This document shows positions 45,884-54,929 of a stretch of 64,000 nt of DNA, one piece after another. Position numbers and translations under genes: made by a program. Each line of letters starts with the position of its first letter. Position 1 is the first letter of the stretch. The notes under the pieces are model-generated. The model was not told the origin of the DNA. It saw only the letters and a program-made list of their open reading frames with translations, and ran no database searches. The DNA comes from Nonomuraea cavernae (GTDB lineage: Bacteria; Actinomycetota; Actinomycetes; Streptosporangiales; Streptosporangiaceae). The DNA lies in the NCBI RefSeq assembly GCF_014646355.1, contig NZ_BMNH01000004.1, positions 62,001 through 126,000 of the forward strand, read 5' to 3'.

Positions 45884-46855
45884 ATGGCGCGTACCGATCC
45901 AGCACTCGTGACACTGGTCATCGGCGACGAGGAGCTGCTGGCCGAGCGGGCGGTCGCCGCGGTCGTGGCGGCGGCGCGAGCCGGTGAGGCGGGCGCCGAG
46001 GTGCACGATCTCGTCGGGTCCAAGGTGACGCCGGGTGAGGTGACCCAGCTGACCTCGCCGTCCCTGTTCGGGGACCGGACCGTGGTGGTGATCCGGTCCG
46101 CGCAGGATCTGGTGAAGGACGTCATCGCCGAGGTCGTGGCCTACGCCGCGCATCCCTCCGAGGACGCCGTTCTCGTCCTGGCGCATCCCGGCGGAGTCAA
46201 GGGCAAGGCGCTGGTCGACGGGCTCAAGAAGGCCAGAGCCGAGGTCGTCACCGTCAACAAGGTGACCAAGGCGGGGGAGCGGCTCGACTTCGTCAAGGGT
46301 GAGATCAAGCGGGCGGGGCGGGGCATCTCCGCCGACGCCGCTCAGGCGCTCCTCGACGCCGTGGGCAACGATCTCCGGGAGTTGGCGGCGGCCTGCAGCC
46401 AGTTGGCGTTCGACACCGAGGAGAAGACGATCGACCTCGCGGCCGTGGGCCGCTACCACAAGGGGCGGGCGGAGGTCACCGGGTTCAACGTGGCCGACTC
46501 GGCGATCGAGGGGCGGCTCGGTGAGGCACTTGAGCAGCTGAGATGGGCGCTCGGCACCGGTGTGGCGCCGGTGCTGCTGGTGAGCGCGCTGGCCGGCGGG
46601 CTGAGGTCCGTTGCCAAGGTCGGTGGAGCGCCCCGCAATCTGCGCGGCGGGCAGCTCGCCAGCCATCTGGGCATGCCGCCGTGGAAGATCGACCGGGTCA
46701 AGCGCCAGCTCAACGGCTGGGGCCCCGAGGGCCTGTCCCGGGCCATCCAGGCCGTGGCCGAGGCTGACGAGCAGGTCAAGGGCGGCGGCGCCGACCCCGC
46801 CTACGCGCTGGAGCACACCGTCCAGGTCATCGTGGCCAACCGCACGGGCCGCTGA
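45884..46855 (+). CDS. holA: DNA polymerase III delta subunit
   Basis: 323 residues from ATG 45884; in-frame ATGs at 45872 and 45854 add only a poorly conserved lead. The delta subunit opens the beta clamp within the clamp loader. The N-terminal AAA-like domain reads LVTLVIGDEELLAERAVAAVV (in pieces), LTSPSLFGDRTVVVIRSAQ, and LVLAHPGGVKGKAL, with a helical collar FNVADSAIEGRLGEALEQLR and GMPPWKIDRVKRQL. The order comEC-holA-rpsT is conserved in actinomycetes. The first unit of a 38-bp repeat runs through its stop codon. Confidence 0.93.
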   Translation: MARTDPALVTLVIGDEELLAERAVAAVVAAARAGEAGAEVHDLVGSKVTPGEVTQLTSPSLFGDRTVVVIRSAQDLVKDVIAEVVAYAAHPSEDAVLVLAHPGGVKGKALVDGLKKARAEVVTVNKVTKAGERLDFVKGEIKRAGRGISADAAQALLDAVGNDLRELAAACSQLAFDTEEKTIDLAAVGRYHKGRAEVTGFNVADSAIEGRLGEALEQLRWALGTGVAPVLLVSALAGGLRSVAKVGGAPRNLRGGQLASHLGMPPWKIDRVKRQLNGWGPEGLSRAIQAVAEADEQVKGGGADPAYALEHTVQVIVANRTGR

Positions 46856-46954
46856 CCCGCCTCTCGGCTGACGCGTCCCGCACGGGCTGCCGACCCGCCT
46901 CTCGGCTCACGCGTCCCGCACGGGCCGCTGACCGGCCACTCGGTTGACGCGTCC
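46841..46954. repeat. 38-bp tandem repeat (3 copies) spanning the holA stop codon
   Basis: Units 46841-46878, 46879-46916 and 46917-46954 each begin CGCACGGGC and end ACGCGTCC, with few differences. The first contains the last four holA codons and the TGA stop; the other two are non-coding. Confidence 0.9.
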
Positions 46955-46998
46955 GCCATGCGGTGCGATCGCGTGACCTGACCCGTCGGCGCCGACTG

Positions 46999-47697
46999 TC
47001 AGGACTCCTGCAGCGCGGCCTCTCGGAGCACGCCGTCGCGGATCTCCAGCACCCGGTCCGCGAGCGTGATGAGGCCGGGGTCGTGCGTGGCGACCAGCGC
47101 GGTGACGCCCTCGCTGCGTACGAGGGCGCGCAGCAACTGCATGATCTGGCGGCCCGTCTGGGAGTCGAGCTGCCCGGTCGGCTCGTCGGCGACCAGCAGC
47201 TTCGGCCGGTTGGCCAGCGAGCGGGCGATCGCGACGCGTTGCCGCTGGCCGCCGGACAGCTCGTACGGGCGTTGGTTGGCGTGCTGCTCCAGCCCGACGA
47301 GGGCGAGCAGCATGCGGATCCGCTTCTCCCGCTCCGCCACCGGCGTACGGCGGAGCCGCATGGGCACCCCGACGTTCTCGGCAGCCGACAGCACGGGGAT
47401 CAGCCCGAACGACTGGAACACGAACCCCACCACGTCACGGCGCAGTTCCAGCAGGTCGCCGTCGGACATGGAGGTGACCTCCCGCCCCTCCACGACGACC
47501 CGGCCGGCGTCGGGCCGGTCGAGGCCGCCGATCTGGTTCAGCAGCGTGGTCTTGCCGGAGCCCGACCGGCCCCGGATGGCGATCAGCTCACCGGGGAACG
47601 CCTCGAACGACACCTCGTGTAGCGCGACGACCTCCTTGGGCCCGCTCCGGTAGACCTTGCGCAGGCCCTCCACCAGGACCAACGGCTCACTGCTCAT
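46999..47697 (-). CDS. ABC transporter ATP-binding protein (LolD/MacB type)
   Basis: 232 residues from ATG 47697, overlapping the upstream ATPase gene by 11 bases. Walker A GRSGSGKTT at 43-51, Q-loop in VGFVFQSFGLIP, signature LSGGQRQRVAIARSLA at 147-162, Walker B LLVADEPTGQLD at 167-178, H-loop THDP. The sequence class is the LolD/MacB/FtsE group that works with FtsX-like permeases, which are encoded just upstream. It would energise export or extraction of a substrate rather than import. The 38-bp repeat array lies beyond its stop. Substrate unknown. Confidence 0.93.
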   Translation of the reverse strand: MSSEPLVLVEGLRKVYRSGPKEVVALHEVSFEAFPGELIAIRGRSGSGKTTLLNQIGGLDRPDAGRVVVEGREVTSMSDGDLLELRRDVVGFVFQSFGLIPVLSAAENVGVPMRLRRTPVAEREKRIRMLLALVGLEQHANQRPYELSGGQRQRVAIARSLANRPKLLVADEPTGQLDSQTGRQIMQLLRALVRSEGVTALVATHDPGLITLADRVLEIRDGVLREAALQES

Positions 47698-48610
47698 GGG
47701 AGGGCTCCTCTCGGGCCGGCCATACGCCGATATGGTCGGACTCGAGTTCGAGGCGTACCCGGCGTTCCATCTCAAGGGCGTTCATGAAGTCGCGGGGGAG
47801 CTGTAGCCGGCCCACCCGGTCGAGCACCGCGTACTCCTCCGCCACGAGCCGGCCCTCGGCGTCCTCCCGGCGCAGCGTCTCGCTGCTGGTGCGCCCGTCG
47901 CGGATGCCGATCGTACGGTCGACCTGCTCCGACACGAGCGGGTCGTGGGTCACGATGACCACGGTGACGCCCAGCTCCCGGTTGGCCTTGCGCAGCGCGT
48001 CGAACACCTGGGCCGAGGTCTCGCTGTCGAGCTCACCGGTCGGCTCGTCGGCCAGGATGAGCTGGGGGGAGTTGGCCAGGGCGACCGCGATGGCCACCCG
48101 CTGCTGTTCGCCACCGGACAGCTCGGCCGGTCCGTGCCCGGCGCTGTGGCCCACGCCGAGCAGGTCCAGCAACTCCAGCGCGCGGCCTCGGCGGGCCTTG
48201 CCGGCCAGCTTCATCGGCAGCTCGACGTTCTCCCGCGCGGTCAGGTAGGGGAGCAGGTTGCGCGCGGTCTGCTGCCAGATGAACCCGACCACCTCGCGCC
48301 GGTAGCGCAGCCGGTCCTTGGCGGTCATCGCGAGCAGGTCCATGCCCGCGACCCTGGCCACGCCGGCGGTGGGCACGTCGAGGCCGGACAGCACGTTGAG
48401 CAGCGTCGACTTGCCCGAGCCCGACGCGCCCACGATGGCGACCAGCTCGCCGCGCTGGATGAGCAGGTCGAGCCCCTGCAGGGCGACCACCTCGACGCCC
48501 TCGGTCTTGTAGATGCGCACCAGGTTGTCGCAGACGATGTGCGCGTCGCCGCCGAAGGCGGCCCGTTCGACGCTCGCCTGGGCTTCCAGCTCGGACAGGG
48601 TCGGATTCAC
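47687..48610 (-). CDS. ABC transporter ATP-binding protein with C-terminal AbrB-like domain
   Basis: 307 residues from GTG 48610, overlapping the permease stop by 4 bases. Walker A GASGSGKST at 61-69, signature LSGGEQQRVAIAVALA at 164-179, Walker B LILADEPTGELD at 184-195, THDP at 221-224. Unlike its partner, it has a 60-residue tail: EEYAVLDRVGRLQLPRDFMN, then ALEMERRVRLELESDHIGVW (258-297), fitting the swapped-hairpin SpoVT/AbrB pattern with GR-x-LP and a final I-x-VWP strand. That fold normally dimerises and binds DNA. Here it might dimerise the ATPase or bind a ligand or DNA. The pairing of two different ATPases implies a heterodimeric transporter. Confidence 0.9.
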   Translation of the reverse strand: MNPTLSELEAQASVERAAFGGDAHIVCDNLVRIYKTEGVEVVALQGLDLLIQRGELVAIVGASGSGKSTLLNVLSGLDVPTAGVARVAGMDLLAMTAKDRLRYRREVVGFIWQQTARNLLPYLTARENVELPMKLAGKARRGRALELLDLLGVGHSAGHGPAELSGGEQQRVAIAVALANSPQLILADEPTGELDSETSAQVFDALRKANRELGVTVVIVTHDPLVSEQVDRTIGIRDGRTSSETLRREDAEGRLVAEEYAVLDRVGRLQLPRDFMNALEMERRVRLELESDHIGVWPAREEPSHEQ

Positions 48611-51225
48611 GTGAGCTCACCCACTCGAAGCGTGGCGCCGAGGGCGCGGCGGCGGCTGATGGCGGTGTGGACGTAGGCGCCGAGCACGGCCGCGAAGGCG
48701 AGCCCGGCGGCCAGGAACGCGGGCGTGACCAGGTCGAGGTCGAATTCGCCGACGGCCACTCCGCCCGCGTAGGAGGACAGGTCCACGCCCGGCCCGAGCG
48801 CCGCGGGCAGGCCGAGGCCGAGCGCCAGGCCGACGACCGCGGTGATGAGGATCATCGGGAGCACCTCCAGCACGGTCAGCCGTTGCGCCTGCCGGTCGGA
48901 CAGCCCGAGGGTGCGCAGGAACGACAGCGCTCTGGCCCGCTCGGCCGCGCCGATCACCAGCGTGACGACGACCGCGACGAGCGCGTACGCGGCCAGCGCG
49001 ATCGTGGTGACGAGCAGCACGCTCCGGACGGTGGTGGTCAGCGGCCCGCCCTCGATCGAGGCCAGCTCCGCGGCCTGCGTGGTGACGGTGGCGCGCGGCG
49101 ATCCCGACGCCTTGAGGACGGCCGCCGGATCCGCGTCGCCCTTGATGAGCAGTGCGTTGACCGACGGGCGTTCGTTCACCTCGAAGGGCAGCACCAGGAA
49201 CGGCTTGCCGGAGAAGAACCCGGGCACCGAGGAGACCACGCCGCGCTCGGTGACCTTGGCCCGCCTGAGCCAGCCGACGTCGATGGTGCCCCGCCCGCGT
49301 AGCTCGGGTGAGACCAGCGCGGGGACACCGGACGGCACGCCCGGCATGGCCGGCACACTGATCGGCGCGCCTGCCAGCACCCGCCGCCACCCGTCCAGGT
49401 CGACCGCGATGGCGTCGGCCCGCTCGCCGCCGTAGCCGAGCTGAACCTGGGCCGTCTGCGCGGGCACGACGAGCTCCACGCCCGGCACCCGGCGGACCCG
49501 TTCGACGGCGTCGGGCGGCAGCTCGACGGCCGAGGTCAGCCTGATGGGCGCCCCCGCGTTCTGCCAGGAGGCCAGCCGCTGGGTGTCGGCGATGCCGCCG
49601 GAGATCACCGAGGCGAACACCGAGACACCGAGTGCGGGCAGCAGGATGAGCACCGGCAGCACGCTGCCGGACCGCGCCCGGGCCGCCCTGGTCAGCCCCA
49701 GGAACGGAACGGCCGGTCGGCGGCGGGCGGCCAGGCGTACGAGCAGGCGCAGTGGATACGGGTAGCAGCGGATCGTGATCAGCGCGGCGGCCACCGTCAG
49801 GGCGATCGGCACGAACAGCAGGAACGGGTCGTCCCCGGCGCCCTCGGCGGTCAGGCCGCGGCTGCGCAGCAGGTAGGCGCCGGCCAGTGCGAGCACCACG
49901 ACCAGCGCCTCCAACGTGATCCGCCGGGCCGAGGGCCGGGTGGTGACCACGTCGTCGCGGCGTTCGTGCAGCGGCGCGCGATGCGTGAGCGCCAGTCGCG
50001 CGGCGGCGAACCCGGCGGCGGTGACGACCACCAGCGCGGGCCCGGCGTGCACGATCCACGTCACCGGCCCGGGGATCAGGAAGGACAGGGCGTAGCCGGC
50101 CAGCGCGGCGGGCGCCACCGCGCAGGTCGTCAGCGCCGTGCCCGCCCCGGCGACCTGCCGCAGCGACCCGCCGCGTGCCCGCGCCAGCGCCAGCGAGTGG
50201 TCCATCCGGTCGGTCAGCAGGTGCACGGACAGCACGATCACGCCGAGGGCCACCGCCAGCAGGCCGCCGAGCACCAGGAACATCACGGTCCGCGCGGTGG
50301 CCATCGCGGCGCTGAAAGCGGTCAGCAGCTCGGGCAGGTGGGTCTCCAGCCAGGTCCGGGTGGACACGCTCACCGACCGCAGCGCGACCCCGCGGTCGAA
50401 GACGGTGATCGCGGTGGCGATCTCGGACGTCCCGAGTGACGAGAACGCCTCCGGGTCGACCGGCAGGACCCAGCCGTAGCGCAGGTTGCGGTCGGCGCCG
50501 CTCAGCTTGGCCAGGCCGCTGTCGGAGATCAGCGCGGTCGTGCGCCTCTCCGGGTCGAGCTTGCCGGGCGGCTGTGTCTCGGTGACGCGCAGAACGTCGC
50601 CGTGGTGGCTCCAGTAGCGGTCGGCGGGGTCGGTGGCCGCGAACACACCGACGATCCTGACCGCCGCGGGGTGACTCTCCCCGATGATCGCCACGTCGCC
50701 GAGCCGGAGGCCCATCTTGGCGCGGGCCTCGTCGACGACGCCCACCTCGAACACCGGGATGGTCGCCTGCTCGTACGCCATGGTGGAGGGCGCGCCTGGA
50801 GCTCGGCCGTCGATCCAGCGGACCCGCCGGTCGGCGTCGGACAGCCAGGCCAGGTTGACGAACCGCATGCCGCCGGACCCGCGGACCGGCGTGTCGTACG
50901 TCTTGGCGCTGGCGTGGCCGGTGGAGGCGCCGGCCGGGACCACGAGCGGACGCAGCGGCCCGGGCAGGAGCGCCCGGTACTCCGCGTCCCTGGAGTCGAA
51001 CTGGGCGCGCTCGATCAGGTCGTCCTCGCGGGAGTTCGCCGCGACCCGTACGGTGAGATCGACCTGCGAGGCCCCCGCGCCGCGCAGCGACTCGCGCAGC
51101 GCGTCGTCGAACGAGCCCTGCACCAGCCGGGGCAGCCCGGCGACGAGCAGGCAGGCGCTCAACGTGAGCACGGCGAGCACCGCCATCGTGCCGAGGTGCG
51201 CCCGGGCGAGCGGCAGGATCCTCAC
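48607..51225 (-). CDS. FtsX-like ABC transporter permease (2)
   Basis: 872 residues from GTG 51225, overlapping the stop of the first permease by 4 bases (GTGA). N-terminal membrane segment (TMAVLAVLTLSACLLVAGL), a large extracytoplasmic domain, then several helices (VMFLVLGGLLAVALGVIVLS and later ITLEALVVVLALAGAYLL), a second periplasmic-type domain, and a C-terminal FtsX block LLVTTIALAAYALVAVVVTL, then ALSFLRTLGLSDRQAQRLTV. Two FtsX modules in one chain are typical of large actinobacterial export permeases. Function is inferred from fold and operon only. Confidence 0.88.
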   Translation of the reverse strand: MRILPLARAHLGTMAVLAVLTLSACLLVAGLPRLVQGSFDDALRESLRGAGASQVDLTVRVAANSREDDLIERAQFDSRDAEYRALLPGPLRPLVVPAGASTGHASAKTYDTPVRGSGGMRFVNLAWLSDADRRVRWIDGRAPGAPSTMAYEQATIPVFEVGVVDEARAKMGLRLGDVAIIGESHPAAVRIVGVFAATDPADRYWSHHGDVLRVTETQPPGKLDPERRTTALISDSGLAKLSGADRNLRYGWVLPVDPEAFSSLGTSEIATAITVFDRGVALRSVSVSTRTWLETHLPELLTAFSAAMATARTVMFLVLGGLLAVALGVIVLSVHLLTDRMDHSLALARARGGSLRQVAGAGTALTTCAVAPAALAGYALSFLIPGPVTWIVHAGPALVVVTAAGFAAARLALTHRAPLHERRDDVVTTRPSARRITLEALVVVLALAGAYLLRSRGLTAEGAGDDPFLLFVPIALTVAAALITIRCYPYPLRLLVRLAARRRPAVPFLGLTRAARARSGSVLPVLILLPALGVSVFASVISGGIADTQRLASWQNAGAPIRLTSAVELPPDAVERVRRVPGVELVVPAQTAQVQLGYGGERADAIAVDLDGWRRVLAGAPISVPAMPGVPSGVPALVSPELRGRGTIDVGWLRRAKVTERGVVSSVPGFFSGKPFLVLPFEVNERPSVNALLIKGDADPAAVLKASGSPRATVTTQAAELASIEGGPLTTTVRSVLLVTTIALAAYALVAVVVTLVIGAAERARALSFLRTLGLSDRQAQRLTVLEVLPMILITAVVGLALGLGLPAALGPGVDLSSYAGGVAVGEFDLDLVTPAFLAAGLAFAAVLGAYVHTAISRRRALGATLRVGELT

Positions 51226-54200
51226 TGGTCCTCCCCGATGCGGAGCACGCGGCCGAGCCCCTGACCCCGCAGGTGCCGCGCCAGCCCGGCGACGATGGCG
51301 AACAGCAGCACGGCCACCCCTGCCAGCAGGCCGCCGGTCGCGAGCCACGGAATGTCGAGGACCACGCCGGGCGTGACGGCAGCCGCCTGCCCGGTGAGCA
51401 CGATGTGCGGCACCACGAGGACCCCGACCACGACCGCGAGCACGGTCCCGGCGATCAGCGACAGTCCGATGACGAACGTCTGCTCGATGGCCAGCAGTCC
51501 GAACACCTGCCGGAAGCTCACGCCGAGCGCCCGCAGGATGGTGAACTCCGACATCCGCTCCCTGGCCGCGACCACGGCGTTGACCAGGAACCCGAGGGCC
51601 GCGAACACCAGCGCCGCGACGAAGCCGAGGATCAGCGCCCCCTGCAGGCCGGTGGCCAGCGGGTCGTCCTGGAGTTGGGCGGCGAGCGCGCGCTGCTCGA
51701 CGACGGTGACGTCCCACCCGGGATTGCGCTTCAGCGCCGCGTGCGCGGGCCCGGCGTCGCCGCCCTCGGCGGCGAGCCACCACTCGGTCGCGGGCCGGGC
51801 GAGCTGCCCGGCCGCGAGCCCGATGGCCTGCAGGTCGCTCCAGTCGACGAGCACCGCCTGCTGGTCGGGCGCCGTCGCCGGCATCCGGTCCACGATGCCG
51901 GCCACCCTGATGTCGACGGTGTTGCGATCCAGGCTGACGCGTCCGACCTCGCCGGTGGCCAGGTCGAGCGTGGCGGCGAGGTCGGCCGTGAGCACCACGG
52001 GCAGCGCCCAGGCCGTCGAGGACGCGCCGAGGGCGAGCGCGACCGGCTGCGATCCGACGACGCCCAGGGTGGCGGGTAAGGGGATCGGCCCGCCGTCGGC
52101 GCTCAGCCCGGTCAGCGTGACCGTCGGGGCGCCGCTCTGGGGCCGGCCCGTGACCAGGCCGCGGATCGACAGCGGGTAGCTGATCTTCCCGCTCCGCCCG
52201 GCCAGCGTCGTGAGGTCCACCTCGATCCGGTTGTCGCCGGTGCGCAGCACGCCCAGCGGCAGCTCGCGCCACACGTCGAGGGCGTCGGAGACGACCAGCC
52301 GGAGCGGCGCGTCCATGTCCGTCCGCGCCCGTACGGTCAGCGTGGCCGGGCGGCCCGGGAGCTCCAGGGTCGCGGCGCGCGGGACGCCCTCACGAAGCGC
52401 GCGGGACAGGTCGGCGACCGGCCGCGCCGACAGGTCGGGACGGAGCTGGAACACGTCCTCCAGCTTGGCCGCGTCGAGCCCGAGCAGGACGGCGTCCTCG
52501 CCGCCGAACTCGACCTGGCCGCGGAAGGCGGGCGAGAGCGCCGTGACGCCCGGCAGCGCGGCGAACGCCGTCCCCCGGCCGAACGTGCCCAGCTCGGGCC
52601 CGTTCGGCGGCCCCGAGATCCGCAGGTCGGCCCCGGCCTGATGGCGGGCCTGGTCCTGCTGCGAGGTGCGCCAGGTGGACGCCGTGGCCATGGACACGAT
52701 GCCGATCGCGATCGCCATGGTCAGCAGCAGCGCCGGGCCGGCGTACCTGAGCGGGCGCCTGCTCACCTGCCGGGCGCCGAGCGCGGCGGCGAACGTGGGC
52801 CGCCCCTCGGTCAGCCGTTCGGCGAGCTTCGACACGCGCGGGACCAGGCGCAGTCCCAGCATGCCGCCGGTGAGCAGCGCCAGCGCCGGCCCGGAGATGA
52901 TCAGCGGGTCGATGCCGAGGTCGCCGCCGGCCGTGGTGGTGACGGGGGCGCCGTAGTGGCGCAGCTGCCAGATGGCCAGCCCGGCCACCACCAGCAGCGC
53001 CAGGTCCGCGCCCGCCCGCTCGATCAGCCCGCGCCCGCCGCCGCGCCCGCGCGCCGACTGCTCCTCCACATAGGTACGGCGCGCGCCCGCCAGAGCCGGC
53101 AGCACGAGCAGCACGGCCGCCGCCAGGGCGACGCCGAACGAGACGAGGAACGTGCCCAGGTCGACCGGCGGCGCCAGCCGCACCCCCGAGGCGCTGATCC
53201 ACGGCAGCGAGTTGACCAGCGCCAGCAGCGGCGGCCCGAGGAACGGCGCGATGATCGCGCACGGGATCGCCACCAGCAACGCCTCACCCCCGGCCAGGGA
53301 CGCCAGCCGCGGCGTGCCCGCGCCCCGCGAGCGCAGCAGCGCGATCTCCATCCGGCGGTGGTCGGCCAGCAGCCGGGCGGTCAGCATGAGCGCGTACGCG
53401 GACAGCAGGAGCAGTTGCAGCACCGGGATCAACATGGTCGAGCGCGCGACCAGGGAGGCGGTGCCGAGCTGGGTGAGGAGCTCGGGCAGCCGGCTGGCGG
53501 CGGTGCAGGAGCCACAGCCGTTCGCGTGCAGCGCCGACCGCAGCTCGGCCACCCGGGCGGCGAGCGGACGCAGTTGCTCCGGCGTCAGCGCGCGCAGGTC
53601 GGGGACCGCCGTCCAGGTCGCGTTGACGTTGGTGGCGAAGCGGCCGAGGAACGTTTCGCGGGGCACCATGAGCGGGCCGTAGGTGGTGTACTCGCCTGTT
53701 TCGAGGCCCCGACTGAGCAGCTCCTCGCCGCTCCAGCGGTCGCCGAAGGGGTCGTTCAGCTGGAAGACGCCGGTGACGCGGACCTTGACCGGGTCGCCGT
53801 CGAGGCGGCTCTCGGTGGTGAACTCCTGGCCGGCCTTGAAGCCGGTCGCGGAGGCGGCCGACAGGGAGATGGACGCCTCGACCGTGTCGCCCTTCCCGGC
53901 GGCGGCGCCGGGCCAGGCGCCGGAGACGAGCCTGGCGTGCCGGTCGAGCCCGTCGTAGCCACCGAACCTGAGCAGCTCTGGCCGCTGGCGGCGCTCCTGG
54001 CCGGGCAGCACGTAGGAGTCGGAGCGGAAGCTGGTGGTGAGGTCCGCGGGCGCTCCGGCGTACGCCTCGCCGAACCGGGCGCGTACGGCCTGGTCCAGCC
54101 GGGGGAACGTGGCCGCCGTCACCGGCGCGCCGACGGTCGCGGCGACCTGGCCGAGCGAGGCGGTCTCCATGGTCCGGCGCACGCCCGCCTCGGCGATGGA

Positions 54201-54317
54201 GGAGGCGTACATGGTCAGCGCGACGAGCGTCGTGGTGGCCAGCAGAATCGAGCCGAACGCGGCCAGCAGCAGCATGGGCTGGCTGAACGCGCGCTTGACC
54301 ACCAACGGCCCTCGCAT
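51222..54317 (-). CDS. FtsX-like ABC transporter permease (1)
   Basis: 1031 residues, first gene of the four-gene ABC operon. N-terminal membrane segment (MLLLAAFGSILLATTTLVAL), a large exterior domain with the close pair NGCGSCTAAS, a first FtsX block (TMLIPVLQLLLLSAYALMLT, IALLRSRGAGTPRL), central helices, a second exterior domain of about 270 residues, then a final FtsX block with MSEFTILRALGVSFRQVFGL. GAGGGGGC precedes ATG 54317. The whole operon likely exports or shears a lipid, lipoprotein or peptide; the CxxC-like GCGSC is unusual and may form a disulfide. Confidence 0.88.
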   Translation of the reverse strand: MRGPLVVKRAFSQPMLLLAAFGSILLATTTLVALTMYASSIAEAGVRRTMETASLGQVAATVGAPVTAATFPRLDQAVRARFGEAYAGAPADLTTSFRSDSYVLPGQERRQRPELLRFGGYDGLDRHARLVSGAWPGAAAGKGDTVEASISLSAASATGFKAGQEFTTESRLDGDPVKVRVTGVFQLNDPFGDRWSGEELLSRGLETGEYTTYGPLMVPRETFLGRFATNVNATWTAVPDLRALTPEQLRPLAARVAELRSALHANGCGSCTAASRLPELLTQLGTASLVARSTMLIPVLQLLLLSAYALMLTARLLADHRRMEIALLRSRGAGTPRLASLAGGEALLVAIPCAIIAPFLGPPLLALVNSLPWISASGVRLAPPVDLGTFLVSFGVALAAAVLLVLPALAGARRTYVEEQSARGRGGGRGLIERAGADLALLVVAGLAIWQLRHYGAPVTTTAGGDLGIDPLIISGPALALLTGGMLGLRLVPRVSKLAERLTEGRPTFAAALGARQVSRRPLRYAGPALLLTMAIAIGIVSMATASTWRTSQQDQARHQAGADLRISGPPNGPELGTFGRGTAFAALPGVTALSPAFRGQVEFGGEDAVLLGLDAAKLEDVFQLRPDLSARPVADLSRALREGVPRAATLELPGRPATLTVRARTDMDAPLRLVVSDALDVWRELPLGVLRTGDNRIEVDLTTLAGRSGKISYPLSIRGLVTGRPQSGAPTVTLTGLSADGGPIPLPATLGVVGSQPVALALGASSTAWALPVVLTADLAATLDLATGEVGRVSLDRNTVDIRVAGIVDRMPATAPDQQAVLVDWSDLQAIGLAAGQLARPATEWWLAAEGGDAGPAHAALKRNPGWDVTVVEQRALAAQLQDDPLATGLQGALILGFVAALVFAALGFLVNAVVAARERMSEFTILRALGVSFRQVFGLLAIEQTFVIGLSLIAGTVLAVVVGVLVVPHIVLTGQAAAVTPGVVLDIPWLATGGLLAGVAVLLFAIVAGLARHLRGQGLGRVLRIGEDQ

Positions 54318-54487
54318 GTGCCCCCTCTCGCCCGTCTAGATGAACTCTGGGCAAGGGCCGGACGGAGGGCAAGGGATCTTTCCATCGGTGACACAGCCGA
54401 TGCGCCGCGGCGACGCGCGTGTGATATCGAAACTGTGACACAACCTGGGCAGTACGCCCATGTCGCTGAGCTAAGGAGACACGGAAA

Positions 54488-54513
54488 CGCCGCACCCCTG
54501 AGGGAGTGCGGCG
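54488..54513 (-). terminator. rpsT terminator hairpin
   Basis: CGCCGCAC (54488-54495) pairs with GTGCGGCG (54506-54513) around a 10-base loop. On the minus strand it lies 16 bases after the rpsT stop and is followed by TTTCC, a short U-run. Confidence 0.75.
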
Positions 54514-54529
54514 CTCGAAGAGACCAGGA

Positions 54530-54799
54530 TTACTTGGCGGCCAGGGAGGCGGCCTGCTTGGCGATCGCGGACTTGCGATTGGCAGCCTGGTTCTTGTGGA
54601 TGACGCCCTTGCTGACGGCCTTGTCCAGCTGACGGGCGGCGACGCGCTGGAGCGCGACGGCCTGCTCGACGTCACCCTGCTCGGCGGCCTCGCGGAACTT
54701 GCGGACAGCCGTCTTCAGGGAGGACTTGACCGCCTTGTTGCGCAGGCGGGCCTTCTCGTTCTGCTTGTTGCGCTTGATCTGGGACTTGATGTTCGCCAC
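54530..54799 (-). CDS. rpsT: 30S ribosomal protein S20
   Basis: 89 residues starting at GTG 54799. The sequence [20 protein letters not shown], then [17 protein letters not shown], and the C-terminal [18 protein letters not shown] is the full S20 pattern; it binds 16S rRNA at the foot of the 30S subunit. An in-frame extension to 54886 is not conserved. It is monocistronic and ends in a clear terminator. The holA-rpsT-lepA neighbourhood is conserved, here interrupted by the ABC operon. Confidence 0.97.
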   Translation of the reverse strand: MANIKSQIKRNKQNEKARLRNKAVKSSLKTAVRKFREAAEQGDVEQAVALQRVAARQLDKAVSKGVIHKNQAANRKSAIAKQAASLAAK

Positions 54800-54929
54800 G
54801 AAGAAGCCTCGGTGAAAGTCTTGGTGATGGATGGGGCGCGCGGGCTCGAGAGAGGGCGCGCCACACGCAGTTGACCAGAGTACCAATAACCCAGGTCGTC
54901 GCTCAAATCAACGGCCCGGGGCGCTGGAC

